Shown piece by piece: positions 26,642-34,818 of a DNA stretch of 64,000 bases (position 1 is its first letter; the number at the start of each line of letters is the position of its first letter). The notes below the pieces were generated by a model. The model was not told the DNA's origin and ran no database searches. It worked only from the letters and a program-made list of their open reading frames with translations. Source of the DNA: Pseudomonas resinovorans NBRC 106553 (GTDB taxonomy: Bacteria > Pseudomonadota > Gammaproteobacteria > Pseudomonadales > Pseudomonadaceae). The stretch lies in contig NC_021499.1 of NCBI RefSeq assembly GCF_000412695.1, positions 3,472,001 to 3,536,000 of the forward strand, read 5' to 3'. A program made the position numbers and the translations under genes.

Positions 26642-27510
26642 CAGTCGACACTCCGGGGGAACAGGCCGCGTGGGCGGAATACCAGGATCAGCAGGAACAC
26701 CAGGTGGCCGGCGAGGATCTGCCAACCCGGGTCGATGCGCGCACCGATAGCCTGGGCGACGCCGAGGATCACGCCGCCGGCCAGGGTGCCCCAGAGGCTG
26801 CCGAGGCCGCCGATGATCACCGCCTCGAAGCCATAGAGCAGCCGCGCCGGGCCGACGCTGGGATCGAAGCTGGTGCGCAGCGCGAGGAACACCCCGGCGA
26901 TGGACACCACCGCCATCGCCAGGGCCATGGCCAGGCCGAAGATGTGGCGGTTGTCGATGCCCATCAGCTGGGCGGTGTGCTGGTCATCCGAGGTGGCGCG
27001 GAAGGCGCGGCCCAGGCTGGTCTTGTAGAACAGCAGCTGCAGGCCGCCGATCACCAGCAGCGCGCTGCCGAACACCATCAACGGCATGACGCCGAGATTG
27101 AGTCCGCCAACGGCGACACTGGCCACCTCAAGCTCGCCCTGGGAGAGCTTGCGGCTGTCGGCGCTGAAGAACTCCAGCAGGATGTTCTGCAGGATGATTG
27201 ACAGGCCGAAGGTCACCAGCAGCGGCGGCAGGATGTCACTGCCGAGGGTGCGGTTGAGTACGTTGCGCTGCAGGGCGTAGCCCAGCGCGAACATCAGCGG
27301 CACCACCAGCACCAGGCTGGCGAGCGGCGAGATGCCGAGGGTCTCCACCACCACCAGGGCCAGGTAGGAGGCCAGCACGATGAAGTCGCCGTGGGCGATG
27401 TTGACCAGGCGCATGATGCCGAACATCAGCGACAGGCCCACCGCGAACAGGGCATAGAGGCCGCCGAGCAACACGCCCTGGGCCAGGGTATCGAGCCATT
27501 CCATCGTCAT
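26641..27510 (-). CDS. Branched-chain-type ABC transporter permease (LivH family)
   Basis: A 289-residue permease with about eight membrane segments and the LivH pattern (LAQGVLLGGLYALFAVGLSLMFGIMRLVNIAHGDFIVLASYLA). Its ATG overlaps the stop of the LivF-like gene by four bases (ATGA), so translation is coupled. It pairs with the following LivM-like permease. Members of this branch carry hydrophobic amino acids, urea, short amides or aromatic acids; the local context favours an aromatic substrate. Confidence 0.9.
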   Translation of the reverse strand: MTMEWLDTLAQGVLLGGLYALFAVGLSLMFGIMRLVNIAHGDFIVLASYLALVVVETLGISPLASLVLVVPLMFALGYALQRNVLNRTLGSDILPPLLVTFGLSIILQNILLEFFSADSRKLSQGELEVASVAVGGLNLGVMPLMVFGSALLVIGGLQLLFYKTSLGRAFRATSDDQHTAQLMGIDNRHIFGLAMALAMAVVSIAGVFLALRTSFDPSVGPARLLYGFEAVIIGGLGSLWGTLAGGVILGVAQAIGARIDPGWQILAGHLVFLLILVFRPRGLFPRSVD

Positions 27511-28208
27511 GCCTCCGCCAGGCCGAAATAGGCCGCCTTGATCTGTTCCTTGCTCGCCTCGGCCGGTGTGCCGGAGAGGGAAACCCGGCCTTCCTGGAAG
27601 CAGTAGAAGCGGTCGGCCACCGCCAGGGCCTGGTTGATGTCCTGCTCGACCAGTATCACCGCCGTGCCGTCGGCCTTGATCGATGGCAGCGCGGCATAGA
27701 TGTCCTTGATGGTGGTGGGCGCCAGGCCCAGGCTGATTTCGTCGCAGAGCAGCAGACCCGGGCTCGACATCAGCGCGCGGCCGATGGCGACCATCTGCTG
27801 CTGGCCGCCGGAAAGCGCTGTGCCGGGGCGCTTGCGCAGGTTGGCCAGCACCGGGAACAGGCTGTAGATGCGCTCCAGGTTCCAGGCGCCCTCGCGCTTG
27901 CTGTAGGCGCCGATCAGCAGGTTTTCCTCGACGCTCAGCGAGGGGAACAGCTTGCGGCCCTCCGGCACCAGGGCGATGCCGCGCTCCAGCACCCGGTTGG
28001 CCGGCAGGTTGCCGATGGCCTCGCCCTTGTAGCGGATGGCGCCCGCGTCATTGCGGATCAGCCCGGCCAACGAGCGCATGAAGGTGGATTTGCCGGCGCC
28101 GTTGGAGCCGATGATGGCCAGGGTCTCGACCTCGGCCAGGTCCAGGTCGATGTCGAACAACGCCTGGAAGTCGCCGTAGCCGGCGCGCAACTTGCGGATC
28201 TCAAGCAT
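27507..28208 (-). CDS. ABC transporter ATP-binding protein (LivF family)
   Basis: A 233-residue ATPase. Walker A is GSNGAGKST, the signature is LSGGQQQM, and the Walker B region reads LLLCDEISLGLAP followed by an H-loop-like segment in which VEQD replaces the usual His region of other ABC families, as is normal for LivF. It starts four bases after the LivG-like stop and overlaps the LivH-like gene. LivF and LivG ATPases work as a heterodimer under the two permeases. Confidence 0.92.
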   Translation of the reverse strand: MLEIRKLRAGYGDFQALFDIDLDLAEVETLAIIGSNGAGKSTFMRSLAGLIRNDAGAIRYKGEAIGNLPANRVLERGIALVPEGRKLFPSLSVEENLLIGAYSKREGAWNLERIYSLFPVLANLRKRPGTALSGGQQQMVAIGRALMSSPGLLLCDEISLGLAPTTIKDIYAALPSIKADGTAVILVEQDINQALAVADRFYCFQEGRVSLSGTPAEASKEQIKAAYFGLAEA

Positions 28209-28212
28209 GCCC

Positions 28213-28935
28213 TCAGCTCCCGATGCCCATGTAGATTTCCTGCACCCTGGGGTTGGCCATCACCGCGCCGGGCTCGCCTTCGTCCAGCTTGCGGCCGAAG
28301 TTGATCACCGCCAGGCGACCGACCACCGCCAGCAGGGCGTGGACGATGTGCTCGATCCAGATGATCGCCGTGCCGGAACGATGGATGCCCTGGATGGTGC
28401 CCACCAGCGCGTGGCATTCCGGCTCGGTGAGGCCGCCGGCGATCTCGTCGAGCAGCAGCAGTTGCGGCCGGGTAGCCAAGGCGCGGGCCATTTCCAGGCG
28501 CTTGCGCTCCAGCAGGGTCAGGGAGCCAGCCAGGACATTGGCCTTCTTCATCAGGCCGGTGAGCTCCAGCACGTGGGCGCACCAGGCATGGCCGTCCTTC
28601 TCCGCCTGGCCGGCACCGAAGGTGGCGCCCACCAGCAGGTTCTCGAACACCGTCATCTTCACGAAGGGGTGCGGGATCTGGTGGGAACGGCCGATGCCGC
28701 GCCGGCAACGTTTGAACACCGGCTCGCGGGTGACGTCTTCACCCTGGAAGTGGATGCGTCCGCTGTCGGCGGCCACACCGCCGGCGATGAGGTTGAACAG
28801 GGTGCTCTTGCCGGCGCCGTTGGGCCCGATGATGCCCAGCGCTTCGCCGGGCGCCAGGGCCAGGCTGAGGTCGTCGGTCACCTTCACCGAGCCGTAGCTC
28901 TTGTGCACCTGCTCCAGTACGAGGAGTTGTTGCAT
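28213..28935 (-). CDS. ABC transporter ATP-binding protein (LivG family)
   Basis: A 240-residue ATPase with Walker A GPNGAGKST and Walker B LLLLDEIAGGLTEPE. The ABC signature is degenerate (LTLLERKRLEMARAL in place of LSxGQ-R), as in other LivG proteins. ATG 28935 is 84 bases after the binding-protein gene stop, a gap filled mostly by a REP hairpin. It partners with the LivF-like ATPase encoded four bases downstream. Confidence 0.9.
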   Translation of the reverse strand: MQQLLVLEQVHKSYGSVKVTDDLSLALAPGEALGIIGPNGAGKSTLFNLIAGGVAADSGRIHFQGEDVTREPVFKRCRRGIGRSHQIPHPFVKMTVFENLLVGATFGAGQAEKDGHAWCAHVLELTGLMKKANVLAGSLTLLERKRLEMARALATRPQLLLLDEIAGGLTEPECHALVGTIQGIHRSGTAIIWIEHIVHALLAVVGRLAVINFGRKLDEGEPGAVMANPRVQEIYMGIGS

Positions 28936-28957
28936 GTGTCATTACCTGTATGAAGCC

Positions 28958-29016
28958 GTAGCCCGGATGCAATCCGGGGAAACCGTGCGCAGGCTCCCGG
29001 ATTTCATCCGGGCTAC
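28958..29016. repeat. REP-like hairpin within the transport operon
   Basis: GTAGCCCGGATGCAATCCGGG pairs with CCCGGATTTCATCCGGGCTAC. Its place between the binding-protein gene and the ATPase genes could let the binding protein be made in excess. Confidence 0.85.
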
Positions 29017-29019
29017 GCG

Positions 29020-30330
29020 CTAGCCGCCGTAGGTGATCGCCTGCATCTCCCCGCCCAGGGGAATCTGCGGCGCGGTCTGGTTGCCGGTGATAACCAGGTC
29101 GTAGGTGAAGGGCCCGCCCAGGCGCCACTGGCCGGACACCAGCGGGGTCTTGGCGACGTTCTTCACCGGGCCGTTCTTCCAGCTCACCGGACCGACCACG
29201 GTGTTCAGCTCGGTCTTCAGCAACGCGTCGCGGGTGGCCTCGGGATTACCCACCTCCTCGGTGCGCTGGAGAATGTCCACCGCCAGCTCGAACAGCGCAT
29301 GGACGAAGCCCAGCGGTTGGGTCCACTGCTTGCCGGTGGCCTGGGTGTAGCGCGCGGCGAGCTGGCCGGCGGACAAGCCGTTGAGGGACGAGCTGAAGGG
29401 GTGGCTCGGGCTCCACCAGATTTCCGTGGAGAGGTTGTGCCCGGCCTTGCCCAGGGCCTCCACCGCCGAGGGGAACAGCAGCGCCTTGCCCACCGACAGG
29501 GCCTTGGGCTGGAAGCCCTGCTGGCGCGCCTGGGTCCAGAAGGTGGTGAGGTCCGGCGGGATGACCACGCCTGTGACGATCTCCGCCTCGGCCTTCTTGA
29601 AGGCGGAAATCTGTGCGGAGAAATCGTCGGTCAGGCTCTGGAAGCGCCCCGGGTCCACCAGCTGGAAGCCCTTCTGTGCCAGCACCGGCGGGAAGCCCAG
29701 CTTGCCGTCGCCCCAGGCGTTGCCGTCGCCGTCGTTGGGGAACAGGCCGCCGATCACCTTGTTGCCGCCCATGTCGCCCCACATGGCGGTGTAGGCGCCG
29801 ATCACGTCCTCCAGGCCCCAGAAGAAGTGGTAGGTCCACTGGAAGCCCTCGTCCGGCTTGCCGCCACGGGTGAAGAACCAGGGCTGCCAGGGCGCCACGG
29901 TGGAGATGCAAGGGATCTCGTTGATCTCGCACTGGTCCGACACCGGGTTGGTGGTTTCCGGCGTGGAGGACACCAGCATCAGGTCGACGCCGTCTTCCAG
30001 GATCAGCTCGTTGGCCACTTCGGCGGCGCGGTTGGGGTTGGACTGGCTGTCCTTGACTATCACCTCCAGGCGGCAGCGCTGGCCGCCGACGGTGATGCTG
30101 TTCTTCAGTACCGAGGCGAGGCTCTCGATGATGTAGCCATCGGCGGCGGCGAAGGGTGCCAGCGGGCCGGTCTGCGGGCTGACGTAGCCGATGCGGATGA
30201 CCTTCTCCGCCGCCAGCAGCGGCCCTGAAGAAAAGCCTGCGAGCAGCGAGCCGCCAGCCACGACGCCGCTCGCCCGCAGGAAATCACGCCGGGAAAGCCC
30301 GGCACCGAGGAGTTTCTTGTTGTTGTCCAT
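29020..30330 (-). CDS. Tat-exported ABC substrate-binding protein
   Basis: A 436-residue periplasmic binding protein of the branched-chain (Peripla_BP_6) type. The leader has a twin-arginine motif SRRDFLRASG at about 13-22, followed by a hydrophobic core and LLAAEKV. The mature part starts IRIGYVSPQTGPLAPFA, typical of the family. Trp- and Phe-rich segments (VAPWQPWFFTRGG, WTYHFFWGLEDV) may line an aromatic pocket. Tat export means that it folds before secretion, which is unusual for this family. It follows the porin gene by 75 bases. With the hap genes beside it, I infer an aromatic ligand related to hydroquinone. Confidence 0.88.
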   Translation of the reverse strand: MDNNKKLLGAGLSRRDFLRASGVVAGGSLLAGFSSGPLLAAEKVIRIGYVSPQTGPLAPFAAADGYIIESLASVLKNSITVGGQRCRLEVIVKDSQSNPNRAAEVANELILEDGVDLMLVSSTPETTNPVSDQCEINEIPCISTVAPWQPWFFTRGGKPDEGFQWTYHFFWGLEDVIGAYTAMWGDMGGNKVIGGLFPNDGDGNAWGDGKLGFPPVLAQKGFQLVDPGRFQSLTDDFSAQISAFKKAEAEIVTGVVIPPDLTTFWTQARQQGFQPKALSVGKALLFPSAVEALGKAGHNLSTEIWWSPSHPFSSSLNGLSAGQLAARYTQATGKQWTQPLGFVHALFELAVDILQRTEEVGNPEATRDALLKTELNTVVGPVSWKNGPVKNVAKTPLVSGQWRLGGPFTYDLVITGNQTAPQIPLGGEMQAITYGG

Positions 30331-30405
30331 GACGGATACCTCGAAGGGAGGATGAGGCCCGGCGCGGGCACGCGAGGGCCCGGCCGGGTCGGCAGTTGCT
30401 AGGGA

Positions 30406-31755
30406 TCAGAAGAAGACGGTGATGTCGAAGGAACCGATCAGCTGGCGGTCTTCGTTGCCGTCGCCGAAGGCGTCACGACCATTGCCGCTGTGGATGTCGT
30501 AGCGCAGCTCGGGGCGCAGGCGGACATTGGGCACCGGGGTCCAGGCCAGGTTGGTGGTGAAGCCGTAGAAGCTGCCCCAGCTCGGGTCGGGGATACCGGT
30601 CTGCGGGTCGATGTTGGCCATCACCACATGCACCGGTGCGTCGGTGTAGAACCACTCGGCACGGCTTTTCCACATCAGGTTGTTGCCCAAGCGGTGGTAC
30701 CAGTTGACGTCGGTGCCGTACCAGTGGGCGTTGCCCTTGTCGGCGAAGGCGGCGAAAGCGGCGTCTTCCTGCTGGCCGTAGTTGAACTCCACGGCGACGC
30801 GGTTGCGCTCGTCCAGCACATGGGAAACCGTCAGGTAGCTGGCATAGCGGGTCAGGTTGTCGCCTTTCGTGCCGGCCGGGATCGGCGAGCCACAGGCGCA
30901 CTCGGCGAAGCTGTCGCCGGCGCCATTGCCATAGATGTTTTCCCAGTCGACCCAGGTGCGGAAATCCGCCGAGCGCCAGCGCAGGTTGGCGATGACATCC
31001 AGGTCGCCGTTGGGGTCCTGCATGTTGTTCCAGCCCTGTACCAGGCCCAGCTCGAAGCCGGTCATGCTGCCGCCCTCTTCCTGCGGCAGCTTGAAGGAGT
31101 ACAGCGCGCCGGTGTGCTTGGCCGGGCCGTGCATGAAGGAGTAGGTGTGGCTGTAGAAGTCCGCCGGCGCCGGGCTACCCAGGGCGAAGCCGATCTCGTT
31201 TTCCAGCGGGGCGTGGAACACCCCGAGCATCAGGTTGGAACCGCCGAGCACCGGGAAGTAGAAGTCCAGATAGGCCTGGGCGATGTTGAAGTTCTCGTCG
31301 TTGGGGCCGGCGCTGCGGTTCACCCCCAGGTCTTCGTCGAAGCCGTAGGTCTTGAAGAAGCGCGCATCCTTGCCGTACAGGGCGGTGACGTTGAAACCCC
31401 AGTCTGCCTGCTCGGGCATCGGGCCCGGGAACGGGCCGACACGACCGACCACGTTGCCCTTGGGTTCCTTCTGGATGGACAGAGCGAACTGGTTGAGGTT
31501 GAAGCCTTCGTCGTTGTTGAAGAAGGCCTGCTTGCTCACGTCGTCGCTGCCGTTGTCGTTGTAGGTCCAGCCGGCCTGGGCCCAGCCATGGACCTTGATG
31601 CCGTAGTCGCGCTCCAGGCCATCGCCGAAGGCGCTGCGAAACAGCGAGCCGGAAGGACCCGGCTCGGCGGCCTGGGTGAATGCGGGGAACAGCGCGGCGG
31701 CCGCCAGGACCGGAGCGAACAGGGTGGACGCGGAAAGATGCTTGCGAGGAATCAT
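30406..31755 (-). CDS. Outer-membrane beta-barrel porin of the hydroquinone region
   Basis: A 449-residue protein with a signal peptide (LFAPVLAAAALFPAFTQAAEP) and a putative outer-membrane beta-barrel (BBP2-like) ending in FDITVFF with a terminal Phe. Strand-like segments such as YGIKVHGWAQAGWTYNDNG and NVRLRPELRYDIHSG are frequent. ATG 31755 follows AAGGTAGCTGCC; the open frame upstream has no better start. It is the first gene of a porin, binding-protein and ABC operon. Its promoter region carries the same 52-bp box as hapC, so it is likely induced together with the catabolic genes and admits their substrate. Confidence 0.82.
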   Translation of the reverse strand: MIPRKHLSASTLFAPVLAAAALFPAFTQAAEPGPSGSLFRSAFGDGLERDYGIKVHGWAQAGWTYNDNGSDDVSKQAFFNNDEGFNLNQFALSIQKEPKGNVVGRVGPFPGPMPEQADWGFNVTALYGKDARFFKTYGFDEDLGVNRSAGPNDENFNIAQAYLDFYFPVLGGSNLMLGVFHAPLENEIGFALGSPAPADFYSHTYSFMHGPAKHTGALYSFKLPQEEGGSMTGFELGLVQGWNNMQDPNGDLDVIANLRWRSADFRTWVDWENIYGNGAGDSFAECACGSPIPAGTKGDNLTRYASYLTVSHVLDERNRVAVEFNYGQQEDAAFAAFADKGNAHWYGTDVNWYHRLGNNLMWKSRAEWFYTDAPVHVVMANIDPQTGIPDPSWGSFYGFTTNLAWTPVPNVRLRPELRYDIHSGNGRDAFGDGNEDRQLIGSFDITVFF

Positions 31756-31859
31756 GGCAGCTACCTTGTTGTTATTAGTCAGCCTGATGCGGACGCTTCC
31801 CACTGGCAGAGCGGGCCTGGCTGTCCGGCTGGATCGCAAGCTACAAGCGCCCCTCCCCG

Positions 31860-31911
31860 GCAACAATTCCGGTTTCGGCGATATGAGTGTTCGTGCTTCG
31901 CGAACAATGCC
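31860..31911 (-). promoter_or_regulatory. Composite operator upstream of the porin operon
   Basis: On the minus strand: GGCATTGTTCG, a 19-bp inverted repeat TGTTCG-N7-CGAACA (31888-31906), a 17-bp spacer containing TCGCC, then GGAATTGTTGC (31870-31860). About 36 of 52 bases match the box before hapC, with no gaps. It lies 105 bases from the porin start. It fits a LysR activator site plus a promoter element. Confidence 0.75.
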
Positions 31912-32008
31912 GCGCACCCGGTGCTAGAGCGGTCGGCGCGGGAATGGCGGGATACGGGATGGGCGGTTATCGGACGGAATTGTGGCGTGGCAGTGGTATG
32001 CCGCCACA

Positions 32009-32094
32009 CGTAGGTTGTGGCTGAGCGAAGCGAAGCCCAACATCCGCACCCCGCCACCCAACGTTGGGCCGCGCTGCGCTTGGCCCAACCTACG
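32009..32094. repeat. REP-like element
   Basis: CGTAGGTTGTGGCTGAGCG at the left pairs imperfectly with the right arm CGCTTGGCCCAACCTACG; inner pieces GCCCAACAT and ACGTTGGGC also pair. It lies between the LysR gene and the porin promoter, in the 405-bp gap 31756-32160, which holds nothing else I recognise beyond the operator. Confidence 0.75.
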
Positions 32095-32160
32095 TCGAGG
32101 CCAGTAGCGCGGATTTCATTCGGGCCAGGATTTGCCAGGCGCCATGCCGGGTCGCCCCCA

Positions 32161-33045
32161 TCAAGTGGAGAAGCGCTGCACCAGGAAGTCGATCAGGGCC
32201 CGTACCTTGGCCGGCAGGCGGCGCCCCGGCGGGCAAACGGCGTAGATCTGCGAGCTGGGCAGCGGATAGTCCCGCAGCACCTCCACCAGCCGGCCGCTGG
32301 CGAGGCTTTCTTCCAGCAGGAAGCGCGGCAGCGACACCAGCCCCAGGCCATCCACCGCCGCCAGCACCAGTACCTCGCCGTTGTTGGCGATCAATCGCGG
32401 TCGCACCGCCACCGAGCGCCATTCCTGGCCCATGCGGAACTGCCACTGGTTGCTATTGGCGCGGTTCTTGTAGCCCAGGCACTGGTGCTCGCGCAGGTCG
32501 TCCGGCACCTCGGGGGTGCCATGGGCGGCGAGGTAGTCGGGACTGGCGCAGACGGCGTGGGGACAGGGGCCCAACTCGCGGGCCACCAGCGTGGAGTCGG
32601 GCAGGCGGCCGATGCGCAGGGTGAGGTCGTAGCCTTCGTTGACCAGGTCCACGTAGCGGTCGCTGAGGTCCAGCTCCACGTCGAGGCCGGGATGGGCGCG
32701 CATGAACTCGTTGAGCGCCGGAGACAGGTGTTTCAGCCCGAAGGACATGGGTGCGGCGAGGCGCAAACGGCCACGCAGCTCGGTCTGCAGGCTGCGGGTG
32801 GCTTCTTCGGCCTCGGCCAGGTCACCCAGGATGCGCTGGGCGCGCTCGAAGTAGTCCAGGCCGGTTTCGGTCAGGCTGAGGCGCCGGGTGGTGCGGTTGA
32901 ACAGCCGGCACTCCAGGTGCCGCTCCAGCGCGCTCATGCGCCGGCTGACCACCGATTTGACGATGTTCAGCCGCTGCGCCGCCGCCGAGAAGCCACCGGT
33001 CTCGACCACGACCACGAATACCCGCATGTCTTCGAACAGGTTCAT
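32161..33045 (-). CDS. LysR-family regulator, candidate controller of hap and transport genes
   Basis: A 294-residue LysR protein. The N-terminal helix-turn-helix is MRVFVVVVETGGFSAAAQRLNIVKSVVSRRMSALERHLECRLFNRTTRRLSLTETG, of the large CrgA-like group; the effector domain follows from about residue 90. It is transcribed in the same direction as, and lies between, hapI and the porin operon. Both hapC and porin promoters carry the same inverted repeat with LysR-type half-sites, so this gene is the best local candidate for the regulator. No such box lies before the LysR gene itself. Confidence 0.87.
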   Translation of the reverse strand: MNLFEDMRVFVVVVETGGFSAAAQRLNIVKSVVSRRMSALERHLECRLFNRTTRRLSLTETGLDYFERAQRILGDLAEAEEATRSLQTELRGRLRLAAPMSFGLKHLSPALNEFMRAHPGLDVELDLSDRYVDLVNEGYDLTLRIGRLPDSTLVARELGPCPHAVCASPDYLAAHGTPEVPDDLREHQCLGYKNRANSNQWQFRMGQEWRSVAVRPRLIANNGEVLVLAAVDGLGLVSLPRFLLEESLASGRLVEVLRDYPLPSSQIYAVCPPGRRLPAKVRALIDFLVQRFST

Positions 33046-33131
33046 CGCTTGTTGCCTGTGGGGAACGAGGAGCCGTTATCACAGGTTTAGCGGATTTGGG
33101 CATTGGCATTTGTTATGGAGGGGCCGTTCCT

Positions 33132-33227
33132 TGTAGGGGCGCATTCATTCGCCAAGGGCAGCGTAGCTGCCCCTGGTCGCACTCAGGGCGAACCTTCGGT
33201 CCGCTTGGCGATTGAAATCGCCCCTAC
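33132..33227. repeat. REP-like element after hapI
   Basis: TGTAGGGGCGCATTCATTCGCC pairs with GGCGATTGAAATCGCCCCTAC. It lies between the last hap gene and the LysR gene and may end the hap transcript. Confidence 0.82.
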
Positions 33228-33237
33228 GACAGGAGCC

Positions 33238-33552
33238 CTACAACAGCATCACCCTCCGCTCCAGCACCCGCACCGGCACCGCCTCCAACCGGCTGCCGGC
33301 ACAGGGGCCTTCGATGCAGTGGCCGTCTTCAAAGCGGAACAAGGCGCTGTGGTGGGCGCACATCAGTACCTGGCCGCGATAGGTGGAGAACTCGCCGGGC
33401 CGGTAGTCCAGTGGCACCGAGAAATGCGGGCAGCGATTACGGTAGGCCCATACCTCCTCGCCTCGGCGCACCAGCACCAGCGGCGCATCAGCGCCCTCTA
33501 CCGCCAGGGCGCCGCCGTCGGCGATGGCCTCCAGTGCGCAGAGCGCGGTCAT
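33238..33552 (-). CDS. hapI: Rieske-type [2Fe-2S] ferredoxin (HapI-like)
   Basis: A 104-residue Rieske ferredoxin. Cluster ligands are CPH (C-x-H) at about 41-43 and CAHH (C-x-x-H) at about 64-67, in RCPHFSVPLDYRPG and MCAHHSALF. It has no signal peptide, so it is cytoplasmic. Its ATG overlaps the stop of the YCII-like gene by four bases, so the two are coupled. The order matches hapI at the end of hapCDEFGHI in P. fluorescens ACB as I recall it, where hapI is a putative ferredoxin. It might keep the ferrous or ferric dioxygenase active by electron transfer; this is inference. Confidence 0.82.
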   Translation of the reverse strand: MTALCALEAIADGGALAVEGADAPLVLVRRGEEVWAYRNRCPHFSVPLDYRPGEFSTYRGQVLMCAHHSALFRFEDGHCIEGPCAGSRLEAVPVRVLERRVMLL

Positions 33553-33860
33553 CCGCGCAGCTCCGGATTGCCCAGGCCCCAGTGCCAGGGGCGGATCTCG
33601 ACATGGGCGAACAGCCCGGCGCGCACATAGGGATCATCACCGAGAAATGCCTGCACATCGCCCAGGCTCATGGCTTCCACCACCAGCAGGGTGCCATTCA
33701 TGCGGCCATCGTCGCTGTCCAGGGTGGGGCCGCCCAGGCGCACCACCACCCGATGCGGATAGGGGTTGCGCAGGTGCTCGCGATGGGCCGGACGCACCTG
33801 GTTGCGCAGGGTCAGTTGGCCTGGCTTGTCGGTGGCGAAGACGGCGAAGTACTGGCTCAT
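33549..33860 (-). CDS. hapH: YCII-family protein (HapH-like)
   Basis: A 103-residue protein of the YCII ferredoxin-like fold. The pattern MSQYFAVFATDKPG...RPAHREHL, GTLLVVEAMSLGDVQAFLGDDPYVRAGLFAHVEIRPW is typical, with the His-Asp pair (H26 and D80 region) proposed as active site in the family. It overlaps both neighbours by ATGA. In related hydroquinone and chlorophenol clusters a YCII protein of unclear role occurs at this place. Muconolactone isomerase-like folds are related, so an isomerase or dehalogenase-like role is conceivable. Confidence 0.8.
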   Translation of the reverse strand: MSQYFAVFATDKPGQLTLRNQVRPAHREHLRNPYPHRVVVRLGGPTLDSDDGRMNGTLLVVEAMSLGDVQAFLGDDPYVRAGLFAHVEIRPWHWGLGNPELRG

Positions 33861-34732
33861 GGCGTGGCGCGCTCCAGCACGAAGTCGTAGGTGGCCAGGC
33901 GGAAGGCGCCCTCGATGCCGTGGCCGGCCGCCAGCGGATGGCCCGCCTGGCACTGCTGGTAGACCACCTTGAGGGAATCCTTGACGCCGAACACCACGTC
34001 CGACTCGAGGTAGGGGTCGTCATGGTTGAACAGGTGGGTGACCAGGGTGCGATGCCCCTCGGCCATGACCATGAAATGCAGGTGCGCCGGACGCCAGGGA
34101 TGGCGGTCGCTGGCCTGCAGCAGCCGGCCCACCGGGCCGTCGGTGGGAATCGGGTAGCTCACCGGGACTATGGTGCGGATCGCAAAGCGGCCTTCGGCAT
34201 CGGTGCGATAGCGGCCGCGCAGGTTGGCCAGCGGCTGCTGCGGGTCCTGCCCGGAGTACATGCCGTTCTCGGCGGTCTGCCAGACATCCAGTACGGCGTT
34301 GGCGATGAGCTCGCCGGCTGCGTCCAGCACTCGGCCCAGCACCAGGGCAGGCTCGCCCGGGGTACAGGCCATGTTCTCGCCATGGCCACGCTCGGGCATG
34401 CCGGCGATGTAGAAGGGGCCGAACACCGTGGTTTCGGTGGCCGCTTCACTGGCGCGATGATTGATGGCATCCACCAGCATGGACAGGCCGATCACATCCG
34501 AGAGCAGGATGAATTCCTGGCGCACCGTGCCATCGCAGGTCTTGCCGGTGTCGGTGAGGAAGCGGATGCCCTGCAGCCATTCTTCCTCGGTCAGTTCCAC
34601 TTCGCTGGCAAAAGCGTGGAGATGGCTCACCAGGCCTTGCACCAGCTGGCGCAGGCGCGGATTGGGGGTATTGGCGAAGGCGGCGACGGCCTGCGCGGAA
34701 ATGCGGGCTTCATTGGCCGGGATGTTGTTCAT
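33857..34732 (-). CDS. hapG: Intradiol ring-cleavage dioxygenase (HapG, hydroxyquinol 1,2-dioxygenase type)
   Basis: A 291-residue Fe(III) intradiol dioxygenase. An N-terminal helical dimerisation domain (about 1-95) precedes the beta-sandwich core, which begins near TVFGPFYIAG. Predicted iron ligands are Y159 (NGMYS), Y193 (VSYP), H217 and H219 (RPAHLHF). Their spacing of 34, 24 and 2 is close to catechol 1,2-dioxygenase. Members of this size and context cleave hydroxyquinol to maleylacetate, the substrate of the neighbouring reductase. It would give the operon a second entry into maleylacetate beside hydroquinone cleavage. It is preceded by an 86-base gap with a hairpin. Confidence 0.87.
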   Translation of the reverse strand: MNNIPANEARISAQAVAAFANTPNPRLRQLVQGLVSHLHAFASEVELTEEEWLQGIRFLTDTGKTCDGTVRQEFILLSDVIGLSMLVDAINHRASEAATETTVFGPFYIAGMPERGHGENMACTPGEPALVLGRVLDAAGELIANAVLDVWQTAENGMYSGQDPQQPLANLRGRYRTDAEGRFAIRTIVPVSYPIPTDGPVGRLLQASDRHPWRPAHLHFMVMAEGHRTLVTHLFNHDDPYLESDVVFGVKDSLKVVYQQCQAGHPLAAGHGIEGAFRLATYDFVLERATP

Positions 34733-34788
34733 CTTGTGGTCCCGTGGGTCGGTTAGTGCGAGCGAAGTGGGATATCCCTCACCCCTAA

Positions 34789-34811
34789 CCCCTCTCCCGG
34801 AGGGAGAGGGG
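34789..34811. repeat. Hairpin repeat between hapF and hapG
   Basis: CCCCTCTCCC and GGGAGAGGGG form a perfect 10-bp stem around GGA. A similar hairpin occurs between hapD and hapE. The type is common in Pseudomonas intergenic DNA. Confidence 0.85.
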
Positions 34812-34818
34812 AATTGTT

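Noticed and set aside
27507..29000. Amino-acid (leucine) transporter assignment
   Set aside because: The family resemblance is real, but the porin, Tat-exported binding protein and promoter box shared with hapC point to an aromatic substrate, so no liv gene names were given.
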